NCBI GenBank assembly: GCA_049274895.1
Contig: JBASTM010000006.1
Span: forward strand, 1 to 38,805
Source: JACQLN01 sp049274895
GTDB taxonomy: Bacteria > Patescibacteriota > Minisyncoccia > JACQLN01
DNA length: 38,805 nucleotides
Direction: 5' to 3'
The notes below the pieces were generated by a model, which ran no database searches, had not been told where the DNA came from, and saw nothing but the letters and a program-made list of their open reading frames with translations. This document shows positions 22,895 to 30,595 of the stretch, in pieces. A program made the position numbers and the translations under genes. Within the stretch, counting starts at the first letter, position 1, and every line of letters begins with the position of its first letter.

Positions 22895-25800
22895 ATGAAA
22901 TATAAAGTTAAGGTTTTACTCGTGGTCGGGGCGGTTTTGCTTGCTCCGTTCTTTGTTTTAGCGCAGACGAAAAATATGGCAGATATCGATCGAATTGCCG
23001 CACTTTTGCAAAGGCTATCGGAACTAAGGCAGTTATTGCTAGAAAGAACAAAAACTATTCCCATTGTTCAAAACTCCGCCGATATTTCCGGTTCTATACA
23101 AACAAATTCAACAACTAAAAGCAATTCATCGCAAAATTTATCAAATGTGGAATCGACGGAAAAAAATGATCCTAAAGCGGAATTTGTTCCAGGAGAGGTG
23201 GTTATTAAATTTAAATCTAAAACCACAGCCGATCTTATAGAAAAGGCGTTGTCTGGTTCCAACAGAAATGAGGTGTTTTTATCTCGATTTTTGAGTCGTT
23301 TAGGTGCCAGAGACACCAATTTGCAAATAAAAGTTAAGGAGATAGATTCTATTTTTGAGCATTTAGAAAACCAATTAAAATCTGGCAATAAGACAGAAAT
23401 AAGTCTGGATCAACAAATAGAAAGAAGATTTTCACAAAGAGCTCGTCGTTCGGCTGAACCTACAAAACTTTTTAAACCAACTAATCTGCATAAAATAATT
23501 TTCGACAAATCGGTTAAGGTCGAAGATATATTAAGTCAGCTTAATAAAAGCCCGGAGGTGGAATATGCTGAACCAAATTTTATATATCGAGGTTTGGTCG
23601 TGCCTAACGATCCTTATTATTTTTCTCAAGGTTCTTGGGGGCAGAACTATGGTGACTTGTGGGGATTAAAAAAAATTCAAGCAGAAAATGCCTGGAATAT
23701 TACTGAAGGAGCAGGTAAAACAGTGGCAGTAATAGATACCGGGCTGGATTACAATCATGATGATATAAAAAATAATGTTTGGTTAAACACAAGAGAAATT
23801 GCCAATAACGGAGTTGACGATGATGGCAATGGTTTTGTAGATGATGTTAACGGTTGGGATTTTACCACCTGTGAAATTTTTGTTTTTGATTGTACCAGAC
23901 CAAAAACCGAAGATAATAATCCTATGGACGGGGATGGCCACGGTACACATGTTTCCGGAGCCATTGCGGCTTCGGGCAATAACGGTTTAGGAATTATAGG
24001 TGTAGCGCCTAAAGCCAAAATCATGGCTCTTAAGGGCTTGAACGATCAAGGGGCGGGCAACAGCACTGATTTGGCTGCGGCTATTCGTTACGCCGCCGAT
24101 AATGGAGCTGATGTTATAAACATGTCTTGGGGAGGAGTGGGTAATTCCAAAGTGATAGAAGATGCTATTAAATATGCTTCTTCTTTGGGTGTAGTATTGG
24201 TTGCGGCGGCGGGCAATAGCAACGAAGATGTATCTCCGGGTTTTTATCCCGCTAATTACGGAGAAGTTATCGCTATAGCCTCTTCCGATGAAAATGATAG
24301 GCGATCGAGCTTTTCAAACTATGGAGCCAAGGTTTTAGTGGCGGCTCCGGGCGGAGGTAGCACAGATTCCAGCACCAATAAAACTTACCGCAATATACTT
24401 TCTTTGCGTTCCGGAGTAACAGATATGTATGGGGATGGCATTAACGTTGTGGGTACCAATTATTACAGAAGTAGAGGAACATCTATGGCTTCGCCTCATG
24501 CAGCTGGGCTGGCCGCTTTAATTTTGTCTAGCGAACCTGCTTTTACCAAAGATCAAGTAACACAAGTTATGCAGGCGTCAGCCGACGATATAGAATCGCC
24601 TGGTCCGGATTTATTAACTGGAAGCGGCCGTATAAATGTTTCTAAAGCTTTAAATATAAAATCTACTCCAAATGTTTCTATCACGAATCCGGTCGATGGA
24701 TCGGTTTTAGTTCGTTCTGCGAACTTGGTAAATATACAGGGTACTGCTTCCGGAGCTGGGTTTTCCAGTTACCAGCTTTCATATTGGTCGGAGAGTTTAT
24801 CTTACTGGATCCCTATTGGTGGTGCTGTAGCTACACCGGTGGAAAATGGATTTTTGGGCAGTTGGAATATTAAAGATCTTACTGTTGGGCCGCATCTTCT
24901 TCAATTGGCCGTAACGGATAATAAAGGACAAATATTTTCCAAAATAATAAAAGTTGAGATTGAAAACTATTTTCCCGAGCCAATATCTATTAGCCCCGGA
25001 TATCAAATCAAACCAAAAATTTCTGGAGATTTAATAATTTGGTCCGATTTGCCCAATTTTGGCACTCCAGAGGCTCTATTTGTACATGACTTAGCTAATA
25101 AAACAGAAACCCAGCTTACGGATCGTTCTTTGGCGGCGCAAACTCCGGATATTTCTGGCAATAGAATTGTTTGGCGTTCTTACCCGGGCTCAAGCGATAT
25201 ATATTTATGCACCTATAACCGAATAACAAAACAGTGTTTAGTTGAACAAATAACTTCTGATTCGGCCAGCCAGGCCGAGCCGGTCATAGATGGTAATAGA
25301 ATTGTTTGGCAGGATAATCGTAATGGTAATTGGGATATATACTTGAGAGATTTATCTACCAATACCACGGAGCGGATAACTTTTGATCTAAATAACCAAA
25401 CGAATCCGGATATTTTTGGTAACTTGATTACTTGGGAAGAGTGGGGTTCTAATCCTGGGAGCGATGTATATCTTTATGATCTCTCTAAAAGAACTTCATT
25501 GCGAATTACAACTGATTCTGGATGGCAGGGTAATCCGGCTGTATCGGGAAATAGAGTTGTTTGGGAAGATGGGCGAAGTGGTAGCCCCGATATTTATACT
25601 TGTGTTTATAATACCGAGACCAGCCAATGCCCCGAGGAAAAACTACTAGCGGATAACAGTTTTAGGACAAACCCCGATATTTCGGATAGTAAGATAGTTT
25701 GGCGAGATATTAAAAATGGCAACGAGAATATTTATTTATACGATATCTCTAAACCACTGGTAGGAGTAGAAGCCATTACCGCTAACAAAAGCGTCCAGGA

Positions 25801-27196
25801 GCTTCCGGCTATAGATAAAGACAGAGTTGTTTGGGAAGATTCGCGCAATAATTCTCCGCCTTTTGCTTTTTGGGATATTTACATGGCTCAACTTGGTACT
25901 AGCGGTTCTGCAACTACAACTCCGCCTTTGCCTGCACCTGCACCTGCACCAAAGCCTGTCCCGGTGCCGGATAAAATTTTTGACTTTATTTTTCCCGCAG
26001 GTGGGGAAAGTTTAGAAATTGGAAAGACTTATGATGTAAAATGGCAAACAGCTTCAACAACCGCTGATTTATCTACAGTCAGACTTAGTTTGTATAAAGA
26101 CGAAGTCCCTAAAGATTTTATAGCTATAGATATTCCTAACGATGGTTTGTATTCTTGGACCGTTCCAGCTTTGGCTGTTGGTTCGAGGTATAAATTACGA
26201 GTTTTTAATCCTTCATATCCTAATAATTTTACAGATAGCGGTGTTTTCTCTGTTGCAAGTTCTACAAATACCGTACCCACGCCATCACCCGTGCCGGTTC
26301 CCCAACCCTCGCCAACCGAACCGGGTTCTTCCAAGGCAGATTTGGTAATCTATGAGTTTTCCGTGAGCCCAAAGAAAGAAAATTATTCTAAAGCAGATTC
26401 TTTTTTGTTAAGCTATACGGTTAAAAATATAGGTACTAAAGAGAGTGGACCTTTCCAAGTGTCAGCTATTAACAAAACCAATGGTCGGGAAATGGGTGTT
26501 TTAGGCTGGAGCAATTTGCTGCCGGGGGGCTTGGCTGTGAATGCTGGAACAAGTTGGGAAAAACTAGGGAATGTTTCTTCGGAAGGATATAATTTAGTGG
26601 AAATAAAAGTTGATAGCAGTGGCTTGGTTGATGAATCAAACGAGAATAATAATCTAACCACTTTTGGTGTTGCGGTATTGGCCGATGGAGCTTCAACTGC
26701 CACCTCCACTCCACCTTCGGCTCCAGCACCGGCGCCGAGTAATCCTACTCCTGTGCCAACCCCAACACCACCTCCCTCAACTTCAACCACGACACCTTCT
26801 ATACCTAGTCCTGCCCCGGTGGCTTCAAGATTTTCCATAACAACTCCACCTAATCTTGCGGTTGGTTCAAGTTACAATATCACCTGGCAGACTACGCAGG
26901 GAAATTCAGCCACAATCAGGCTAAGTTTATACCAAAATGGCGGGTTTAAAGATTTTATAGTGGCTGATACGGCCAACGATGGTAATCACACTTGGACTGT
27001 GCCTAATTCTATAGGTTCTGCCTATTCCATAAGAGTTTTTGATTTAGCTTATCCAAATAACTATACCGATAGCGGACAGTTCTCTATTACTGCTTCGTCG
27101 GCTTCAGCCACTACTGCTGTTTTAGCCAGCATTCTTGATTCGGCTAGAGTAATGATTAACCAACTGGCCGAAGAAATTAAAAATCTACGCAGATGA
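22895..27196 (+). CDS. Large secreted subtilisin-like protease with beta-propeller, Ig-like and CARDB domains
   Basis: This 1433-residue protein has a signal peptide (1-24) and a fervidolysin-type propeptide (about 90-235). The S8 catalytic domain has Asp in VIDTGLD (about 280), His in GHGTHVSG (about 349) and Ser in GTSMASPHAAG (about 530). A short Ig-like stretch (about 590-690) is followed by seven TolB-like blades (about 699-1002), each with a variant of (I/V)VW and D(I/V)Y. Then come a KRE9-like domain (about 1027-1125), a CARDB domain (about 1148-1265), a second KRE9-like domain (about 1310-1400) and a C-terminal helix. Pro/Ser/Thr linkers separate the last modules. Two blades carry Cys pairs. 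It is probably a surface or secreted protease; the substrate is unknown. The stop overlaps the cyclophilin ATG by 4 bases. Confidence 0.93.
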   Translation: MKYKVKVLLVVGAVLLAPFFVLAQTKNMADIDRIAALLQRLSELRQLLLERTKTIPIVQNSADISGSIQTNSTTKSNSSQNLSNVESTEKNDPKAEFVPGEVVIKFKSKTTADLIEKALSGSNRNEVFLSRFLSRLGARDTNLQIKVKEIDSIFEHLENQLKSGNKTEISLDQQIERRFSQRARRSAEPTKLFKPTNLHKIIFDKSVKVEDILSQLNKSPEVEYAEPNFIYRGLVVPNDPYYFSQGSWGQNYGDLWGLKKIQAENAWNITEGAGKTVAVIDTGLDYNHDDIKNNVWLNTREIANNGVDDDGNGFVDDVNGWDFTTCEIFVFDCTRPKTEDNNPMDGDGHGTHVSGAIAASGNNGLGIIGVAPKAKIMALKGLNDQGAGNSTDLAAAIRYAADNGADVINMSWGGVGNSKVIEDAIKYASSLGVVLVAAAGNSNEDVSPGFYPANYGEVIAIASSDENDRRSSFSNYGAKVLVAAPGGGSTDSSTNKTYRNILSLRSGVTDMYGDGINVVGTNYYRSRGTSMASPHAAGLAALILSSEPAFTKDQVTQVMQASADDIESPGPDLLTGSGRINVSKALNIKSTPNVSITNPVDGSVLVRSANLVNIQGTASGAGFSSYQLSYWSESLSYWIPIGGAVATPVENGFLGSWNIKDLTVGPHLLQLAVTDNKGQIFSKIIKVEIENYFPEPISISPGYQIKPKISGDLIIWSDLPNFGTPEALFVHDLANKTETQLTDRSLAAQTPDISGNRIVWRSYPGSSDIYLCTYNRITKQCLVEQITSDSASQAEPVIDGNRIVWQDNRNGNWDIYLRDLSTNTTERITFDLNNQTNPDIFGNLITWEEWGSNPGSDVYLYDLSKRTSLRITTDSGWQGNPAVSGNRVVWEDGRSGSPDIYTCVYNTETSQCPEEKLLADNSFRTNPDISDSKIVWRDIKNGNENIYLYDISKPLVGVEAITANKSVQELPAIDKDRVVWEDSRNNSPPFAFWDIYMAQLGTSGSATTTPPLPAPAPAPKPVPVPDKIFDFIFPAGGESLEIGKTYDVKWQTASTTADLSTVRLSLYKDEVPKDFIAIDIPNDGLYSWTVPALAVGSRYKLRVFNPSYPNNFTDSGVFSVASSTNTVPTPSPVPVPQPSPTEPGSSKADLVIYEFSVSPKKENYSKADSFLLSYTVKNIGTKESGPFQVSAINKTNGREMGVLGWSNLLPGGLAVNAGTSWEKLGNVSSEGYNLVEIKVDSSGLVDESNENNNLTTFGVAVLADGASTATSTPPSAPAPAPSNPTPVPTPTPPPSTSTTTPSIPSPAPVASRFSITTPPNLAVGSSYNITWQTTQGNSATIRLSLYQNGGFKDFIVADTANDGNHTWTVPNSIGSAYSIRVFDLAYPNNYTDSGQFSITASSASATTAVLASILDSARVMINQLAEEIKNLRR

Positions 27197-27840
27197 AAAT
27201 TTTACTTGGTCTCATAGTTTTGGTTGGCTTGGCTTTAGTCGGCTATTATTTTATAAACAGGTCTAATGGCTCCAGAAACGTTCAGCCGACCGTGGAGCAA
27301 AAAGATGCCGAGAAAATAATGGTTACGATATCAACAGAAAAGGGGGATATTGATTTGGAATTGTATCCGTCCGCGGCGCCCAAGACCGTGGCCAATTTTG
27401 TAAAACTGGCCCAAGATGGTTTTTACAATGGCACCAAGTTTCACCGTGTTATCGGTGATTTTATGATTCAGGGCGGGGATCCGCTTTCCAAATCAGACGA
27501 CCCGCGGGTGGGCTCCGGCGGGCCGGGTTATAGGTTTGAAGACGAGATCAACCCCAAATCAATCGGGGTTGACGATGCTGTTATCGCCCAGCTGGAGTCG
27601 GCTGGATACAAATATAATTATGGTCTCAAATCTTTGCCGGTGGATGTGGGGGCCCTGGCTATGGCCAATTCTGGACCCAATACCAACGGCAGCCAGTTTT
27701 TTATAGTTACCTTTTCTCCTCAGCCGCACTTAAACGGCAAGCACACTGTTTTTGGCAAAGTGGCCGATGAAGCCAGTTTAACGGTAGTGAGAAAAATCAC
27801 CCAAGGCGATGTCATCCAGTCGGTAGCTGTTTCTCAATAG
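27193..27840 (+). CDS. Membrane-anchored cyclophilin-type peptidyl-prolyl isomerase
   Basis: This 215-residue protein has one N-terminal helix (ILLGLIVLVGLALVGYYFI, about 3-21), so the domain should face outward. The cyclophilin core is clear: YPSAAPKTVANFVKLAQDGFYNGTKFHRVI with the catalytic Arg in FHRVI, FMIQGGDP, ALAMANSGPNTNGSQFFI and the HTVFGKV end. A segment of about 25 residues (NPKSIGVDDAVIAQLESAGYKYNY) after EDEI is longer than in minimal bacterial cyclophilins. Translational coupling to the subtilase suggests it assists folding of that exported protease. Confidence 0.93.
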   Translation: MKILLGLIVLVGLALVGYYFINRSNGSRNVQPTVEQKDAEKIMVTISTEKGDIDLELYPSAAPKTVANFVKLAQDGFYNGTKFHRVIGDFMIQGGDPLSKSDDPRVGSGGPGYRFEDEINPKSIGVDDAVIAQLESAGYKYNYGLKSLPVDVGALAMANSGPNTNGSQFFIVTFSPQPHLNGKHTVFGKVADEASLTVVRKITQGDVIQSVAVSQ

Positions 27841-27849
27841 AACACACTT

Positions 27850-27894
27850 ACAACATCCTTACAAACTTGAGAATGTAAGGATGTTGTGTTTTTT
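27850..27894 (+). terminator. Terminator after the cyclophilin gene
   Basis: ACAACATCCTTACA pairs perfectly with TGTAAGGATGTTGT (14-bp stem, 10-base loop), with a T-rich tail. Confidence 0.9.
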
Positions 27895-27950
27895 GAGGCA
27901 CGCAGTTCTTTTTCTGGGCCGTTTTTTTGATACAAAAGGGTATTTATTCG

Positions 27951-27959
27951 TGTTAATAT
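27951..27959 (+). promoter_or_regulatory. Extended -10 box for the glycosyltransferase gene, leaderless
   Basis: TG-t-TAATAT at 27951-27959. Seven bases further lies the ATG at 27966, so the mRNA should start at the first codon. Confidence 0.5.
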
Positions 27960-27965
27960 CTGAAT

Positions 27966-29129
27966 ATGACGGCGGATAAAAAATTGCTTTTTGTGATCAC
28001 CCAGCCGGTGGTGGGCGGGGCGCAGAAATATGTTTTTGATTTGGCTAAAAATCTAAAGGATAAATATCAAGTCTCGGTGGCTTGCGGCGGATCGGTTGGG
28101 GGACATTTGTTTAAGGCGCTGGCTAGCGAGGGAATCAATACGGTTCACATTAGATCGCTTGCCAGGGAGGTGCGCATTCTCGGCGACCTCAAGACTTTTT
28201 TTGAACTCATAAAACTTTTTCGAAAAGAGCGGCCGGATATTATTCATCTGAACAGCTCTAAAGTTGGCTTTTTAGGGGCGCTCGCCGCGTTTTTTTACAA
28301 ACTGACAACCAATAACCATAAACCAAAAACTATCTTCACCGCCCACGGCTGGATTTTCAAAGAAGATATGCCCGGCTGGAAAAAAAAGCTCGCTGTTTTT
28401 TTGGAATGGAAAGCGGCTTTGTTCAAAGACAGAATAATCTGCGTTTCCCAAGATGATTTTAATCAGGCGTTAAAGCGTAGGATCGCGCCGCCGCGGAAAC
28501 TCTACGTTATCCATAATGCGGTTGGCGAGACAAAATTCCTTTCTCCAAAAAATGCCCGGGCCGAGGTTGGCCGGATGATCGGGCGTGATTTGCCCGATAA
28601 TGTTTTTGTGGTAACCAATCTCGGCCGGTTATACGCCAACAAAGGGCTCAATTACCTTATCCAAGCCATCCAAGAGACAAGAAACAAGTGTCCAAACTTG
28701 AAGCTGGTCATTTTTGGCGATGGGCCGGAGCGTCAAACACTCCAAGCGCTAATTACTAATTACCAATTACAAAATACTGTATTTCTGGCAGGGGATGTGC
28801 CGGAGGTTTCAAAGTACCTCGCGGCGTTTGACACTATGGTTTTAAGTTCCACCAAGGAAGGATTTCCTTATTCAATTCTTGAGGTAGGGCTCGCCGGTGT
28901 GCCGGTGGTGGCTACCGATGTGGGTGGAGTGAATGAGGCGATCAAAGACGGTAAAACGGGTATCTTGGTTGAACCTAAAAACTCAAAAATGCTGGCGGAG
29001 GCCATATTAAAACTGGCAAGCGATCGGGAATTGGCTAAAAAATTAACCCGCGGACTTAAAAAAACCATAACTCAAGAGTTCAGTTTTGAAGCCATGATCC
29101 AAAAAACCGAGTGGGTTTACAAAGTATGA
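27966..29129 (+). CDS. Glycosyltransferase family 4 (GT-B) enzyme
   Basis: This 387-residue protein has the N-terminal GT4 start QPVVGGAQKYVFDLAKNL and the acceptor-domain HLNSSKVGFLGALAA. The C-terminal donor-binding domain has VTNLGRLYANKGLNYLIQA, LVIFGDGPERQTL and the E-x7-E motif in KEGFPYSILEVGLAGVPVV. The family transfers sugars from nucleotide donors in surface polysaccharide or glycolipid synthesis. The acceptor is unknown. Two repeat-like segments, TTNNHKPKT and LITNYQLQN, look like small coding insertions. Confidence 0.92.
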   Translation: MTADKKLLFVITQPVVGGAQKYVFDLAKNLKDKYQVSVACGGSVGGHLFKALASEGINTVHIRSLAREVRILGDLKTFFELIKLFRKERPDIIHLNSSKVGFLGALAAFFYKLTTNNHKPKTIFTAHGWIFKEDMPGWKKKLAVFLEWKAALFKDRIICVSQDDFNQALKRRIAPPRKLYVIHNAVGETKFLSPKNARAEVGRMIGRDLPDNVFVVTNLGRLYANKGLNYLIQAIQETRNKCPNLKLVIFGDGPERQTLQALITNYQLQNTVFLAGDVPEVSKYLAAFDTMVLSSTKEGFPYSILEVGLAGVPVVATDVGGVNEAIKDGKTGILVEPKNSKMLAEAILKLASDRELAKKLTRGLKKTITQEFSFEAMIQKTEWVYKV

Positions 29130-29131
29130 TA

Positions 29132-29140
29132 TGCTATAGT
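29132..29140 (+). promoter_or_regulatory. Extended -10 box for the small gene before the nucleotidyltransferase
   Basis: TG-c-TATAGT at 29132-29140, 7 bases before the ATG at 29148. Leaderless arrangement. Confidence 0.5.
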
Positions 29141-29147
29141 CAAAATA

Positions 29148-29315
29148 ATGAAAAAATATAGTCCTAAAAAATCAGCTCAGGATATTCAAGATGATATTTT
29201 TAGAAAAATGTCGGCTGATAAAAAAGTGAAGCTGGCTTCGGCTTTAGCCATGTTTTGTTTAAGTCTTAATAATTTAGATGACAGAAGAAATAAATCCGGG
29301 AAAGTTACTCGTTAG
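29148..29315 (+). CDS. Small helical protein paired with a nucleotidyltransferase
   Basis: This 55-residue protein (MKKYSPKKSAQDIQDDIFRK, then MSADKKVKLASALAMFCLSL) is basic and helical. Small proteins with a similar KMS-x-(D/E)KK(V/I)KLA stretch often precede nucleotidyltransferase genes in bacterial two-gene modules (recollection, not a search). It overlaps the next gene by 38 bases in another frame, so the two must be translationally linked. An antitoxin-like or partner role is inference. Confidence 0.55.
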   Translation: MKKYSPKKSAQDIQDDIFRKMSADKKVKLASALAMFCLSLNNLDDRRNKSGKVTR

Positions 29316-29850
29316 AGTGGCGCCTATTCTTGATGAACTTGGAATTGGATATTTTGTAACCGGTGGCTTTGCAATTTCGGTTTGGGGTCGCCCTAGGGCG
29401 ACTTTTGATGTTGATATCGTTATTCAGTTGGTGGAGCCAAAGGTTATACCTTTAGCCAAGGCTTTACGCAAAATATCAAAATTTGGCTATATTGATGAGG
29501 ATGCCGCCCGAGAAGCTATTGGGAAGGTGGGCGAGTTTAATTTTATTGATCCGGAGACGGGTGTTAAGGTTGATTTTTGGATAATGAAGAAAACACCAAC
29601 CGGCCGGCCGGAATTTGGGCGCCGGGTACCAAAAAAAATTGACGGCCAAAAAGTATATTTTGTATCCCCGGAAGACCTGATCTTAAGTAAGTTACTTTGG
29701 TATCGGGAATCGAAATCCAGCAGACATCTAGAGGATGTAGAATCCGTTTTCAAAATTTCCGGAAAAAGATTGGATAAAAAATATCTAAAATTATGGGCTA
29801 AAAAACTGGATGTGATGGATGTTTTGGCTAAATTGTTGAAAAATAGATAA
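29278..29850 (+). CDS. Nucleotidyltransferase-fold protein (AbiEii/DUF6036-like)
   Basis: This 190-residue protein contains the minimal nucleotidyltransferase motif: FVTGGFAISVWGRPRATFDVDIVI, with GG (about 25-26) and the D-x-D pair (about 43-45). A third acidic residue lies in VKVDFWIM (about 101). YFVSPEDLILSKLLWYRESKSSRHLEDV is typical of AbiEii/DUF6036-type proteins. Related proteins act as toxins that modify tRNA or as antibiotic-type transferases. With the small overlapping gene upstream it forms a toxin-antitoxin-like pair. The actual substrate is unknown. Confidence 0.82.
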   Translation: MTEEINPGKLLVRVAPILDELGIGYFVTGGFAISVWGRPRATFDVDIVIQLVEPKVIPLAKALRKISKFGYIDEDAAREAIGKVGEFNFIDPETGVKVDFWIMKKTPTGRPEFGRRVPKKIDGQKVYFVSPEDLILSKLLWYRESKSSRHLEDVESVFKISGKRLDKKYLKLWAKKLDVMDVLAKLLKNR

Positions 29851-29863
29851 TCTCTGATTTGAT

Positions 29864-29904
29864 CTTAACATAACTCACGATCGTGAACTAAGTTAAGATA
29901 TAGT
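29864..29904 (+). promoter_or_regulatory. Promoter with a large operator-like palindrome before the DNA glycosylase
   Basis: CTTAAC (29864-29869) and GTTAAG (29892-29897), TA/TA at 29871-29872 and 29889-29890, and the perfect 12-bp core TCACGATCGTGA (29875-29886) are all symmetric about 29880/29881. The -10-like TATAGT is at 29899-29904, so the palindrome covers the -35 region. Confidence 0.55.
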
Positions 29905-29919
29905 GGAACAAGGAATGGC

Positions 29920-30441
29920 ATGAAACTCAAGCAGAATTTTTTTACCAAAAATACGCTCTGGGTAGCGAAGAATTTACTGGGGAAATATCTGTGTCGAAAA
30001 CTGCCATCGGGCCGGGTGATTGCGGCGATGATCACCGAAACCGAAGCGTATAAAGGTTTTGACGATCAGGCCTCGCATGCCTCCAAAGGGCGGACTAAAC
30101 GCACCGAGGTGATGTTCGGCGAGCCCGGCACTATTTATGTCTATTTGATTTACGGCATGTATCACTGCCTTAATTTGGTGTGCGAGAAAAAGGGTTATCC
30201 GGCGGCGGTGTTAATCAGGGGAGTGTTGGGTATCAATGGACCGGGACGCGTTTGTCGGCATTTTAAGATTGATCGCCGGCTTAACGGCCAAAAACTGGGT
30301 CGGGAGTTGTGGGTAGAAAACAGATCAAATCTCAAGTCTCAAATCTCAAAACTAAGAATAAAAAAGTCAAAAAGAGTTGGAGTTGACTACGCCGGTGAAT
30401 CCAAGGATTGGTTGTGGCGGTTTGTTTTAACTTCCAAATAA
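29920..30441 (+). CDS. 3-methyladenine DNA glycosylase (AAG/MPG family)
   Basis: This 173-residue protein carries the AAG signature: ARxLLGK-like VAKNLLGKYLC, the catalytic Glu in TETEAYKG, DQASHASKGRTKRTEVMFGEPGTIYVYLIYGM (about 50-81), then the GPGRVCRHFKI block. The C-terminal RVGVDYAGESKDWLWRF corresponds to the family's RIG-x-WRF end. It removes alkylated bases in base excision repair. A basic repeat-like stretch (NRSNLKSQISKLRIKKSKR, about 135-152) replaces the normal short loop. The palindrome overlapping its promoter suggests regulated expression. Confidence 0.92.
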   Translation: MKLKQNFFTKNTLWVAKNLLGKYLCRKLPSGRVIAAMITETEAYKGFDDQASHASKGRTKRTEVMFGEPGTIYVYLIYGMYHCLNLVCEKKGYPAAVLIRGVLGINGPGRVCRHFKIDRRLNGQKLGRELWVENRSNLKSQISKLRIKKSKRVGVDYAGESKDWLWRFVLTSK

Positions 30442-30470
30442 GTTTCACTAGATTTTCCAGGTGATTCCAA

Positions 30471-30561
30471 GAAACATCACCCCTCACTGCCTGTCACGGA
30501 GCCTCTCATCATATGAACACATTAAAGTCTTCTCCGTGAGGGCAGTTCGGGATGATGTTTC
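30471..30561. repeat. 90-bp hairpin element, copy B
   Basis: The outer arms GAAACATCA and TGATGTTTC are followed inward by CCC with GGG, ACTGCC with GGCAGT, and TCACGGAG with CTCCGTGA. Mismatched spots fall at the same places as in copy A (2417-2506). Several stem pairs differ between copies but remain paired. It ends 20 bases before the -10 box of the FAD oxidase gene. Confidence 0.8.
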
Positions 30562-30580
30562 TCTTCATTTTAGCTGTCGA

Positions 30581-30589
30581 TGTTATAAT
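30581..30589 (+). promoter_or_regulatory. Extended -10 box for the FAD oxidase gene, leaderless
   Basis: TG-t-TATAAT at 30581-30589, seven bases before the ATG at 30596. Confidence 0.6.
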
Positions 30590-30595
30590 ATCTAG

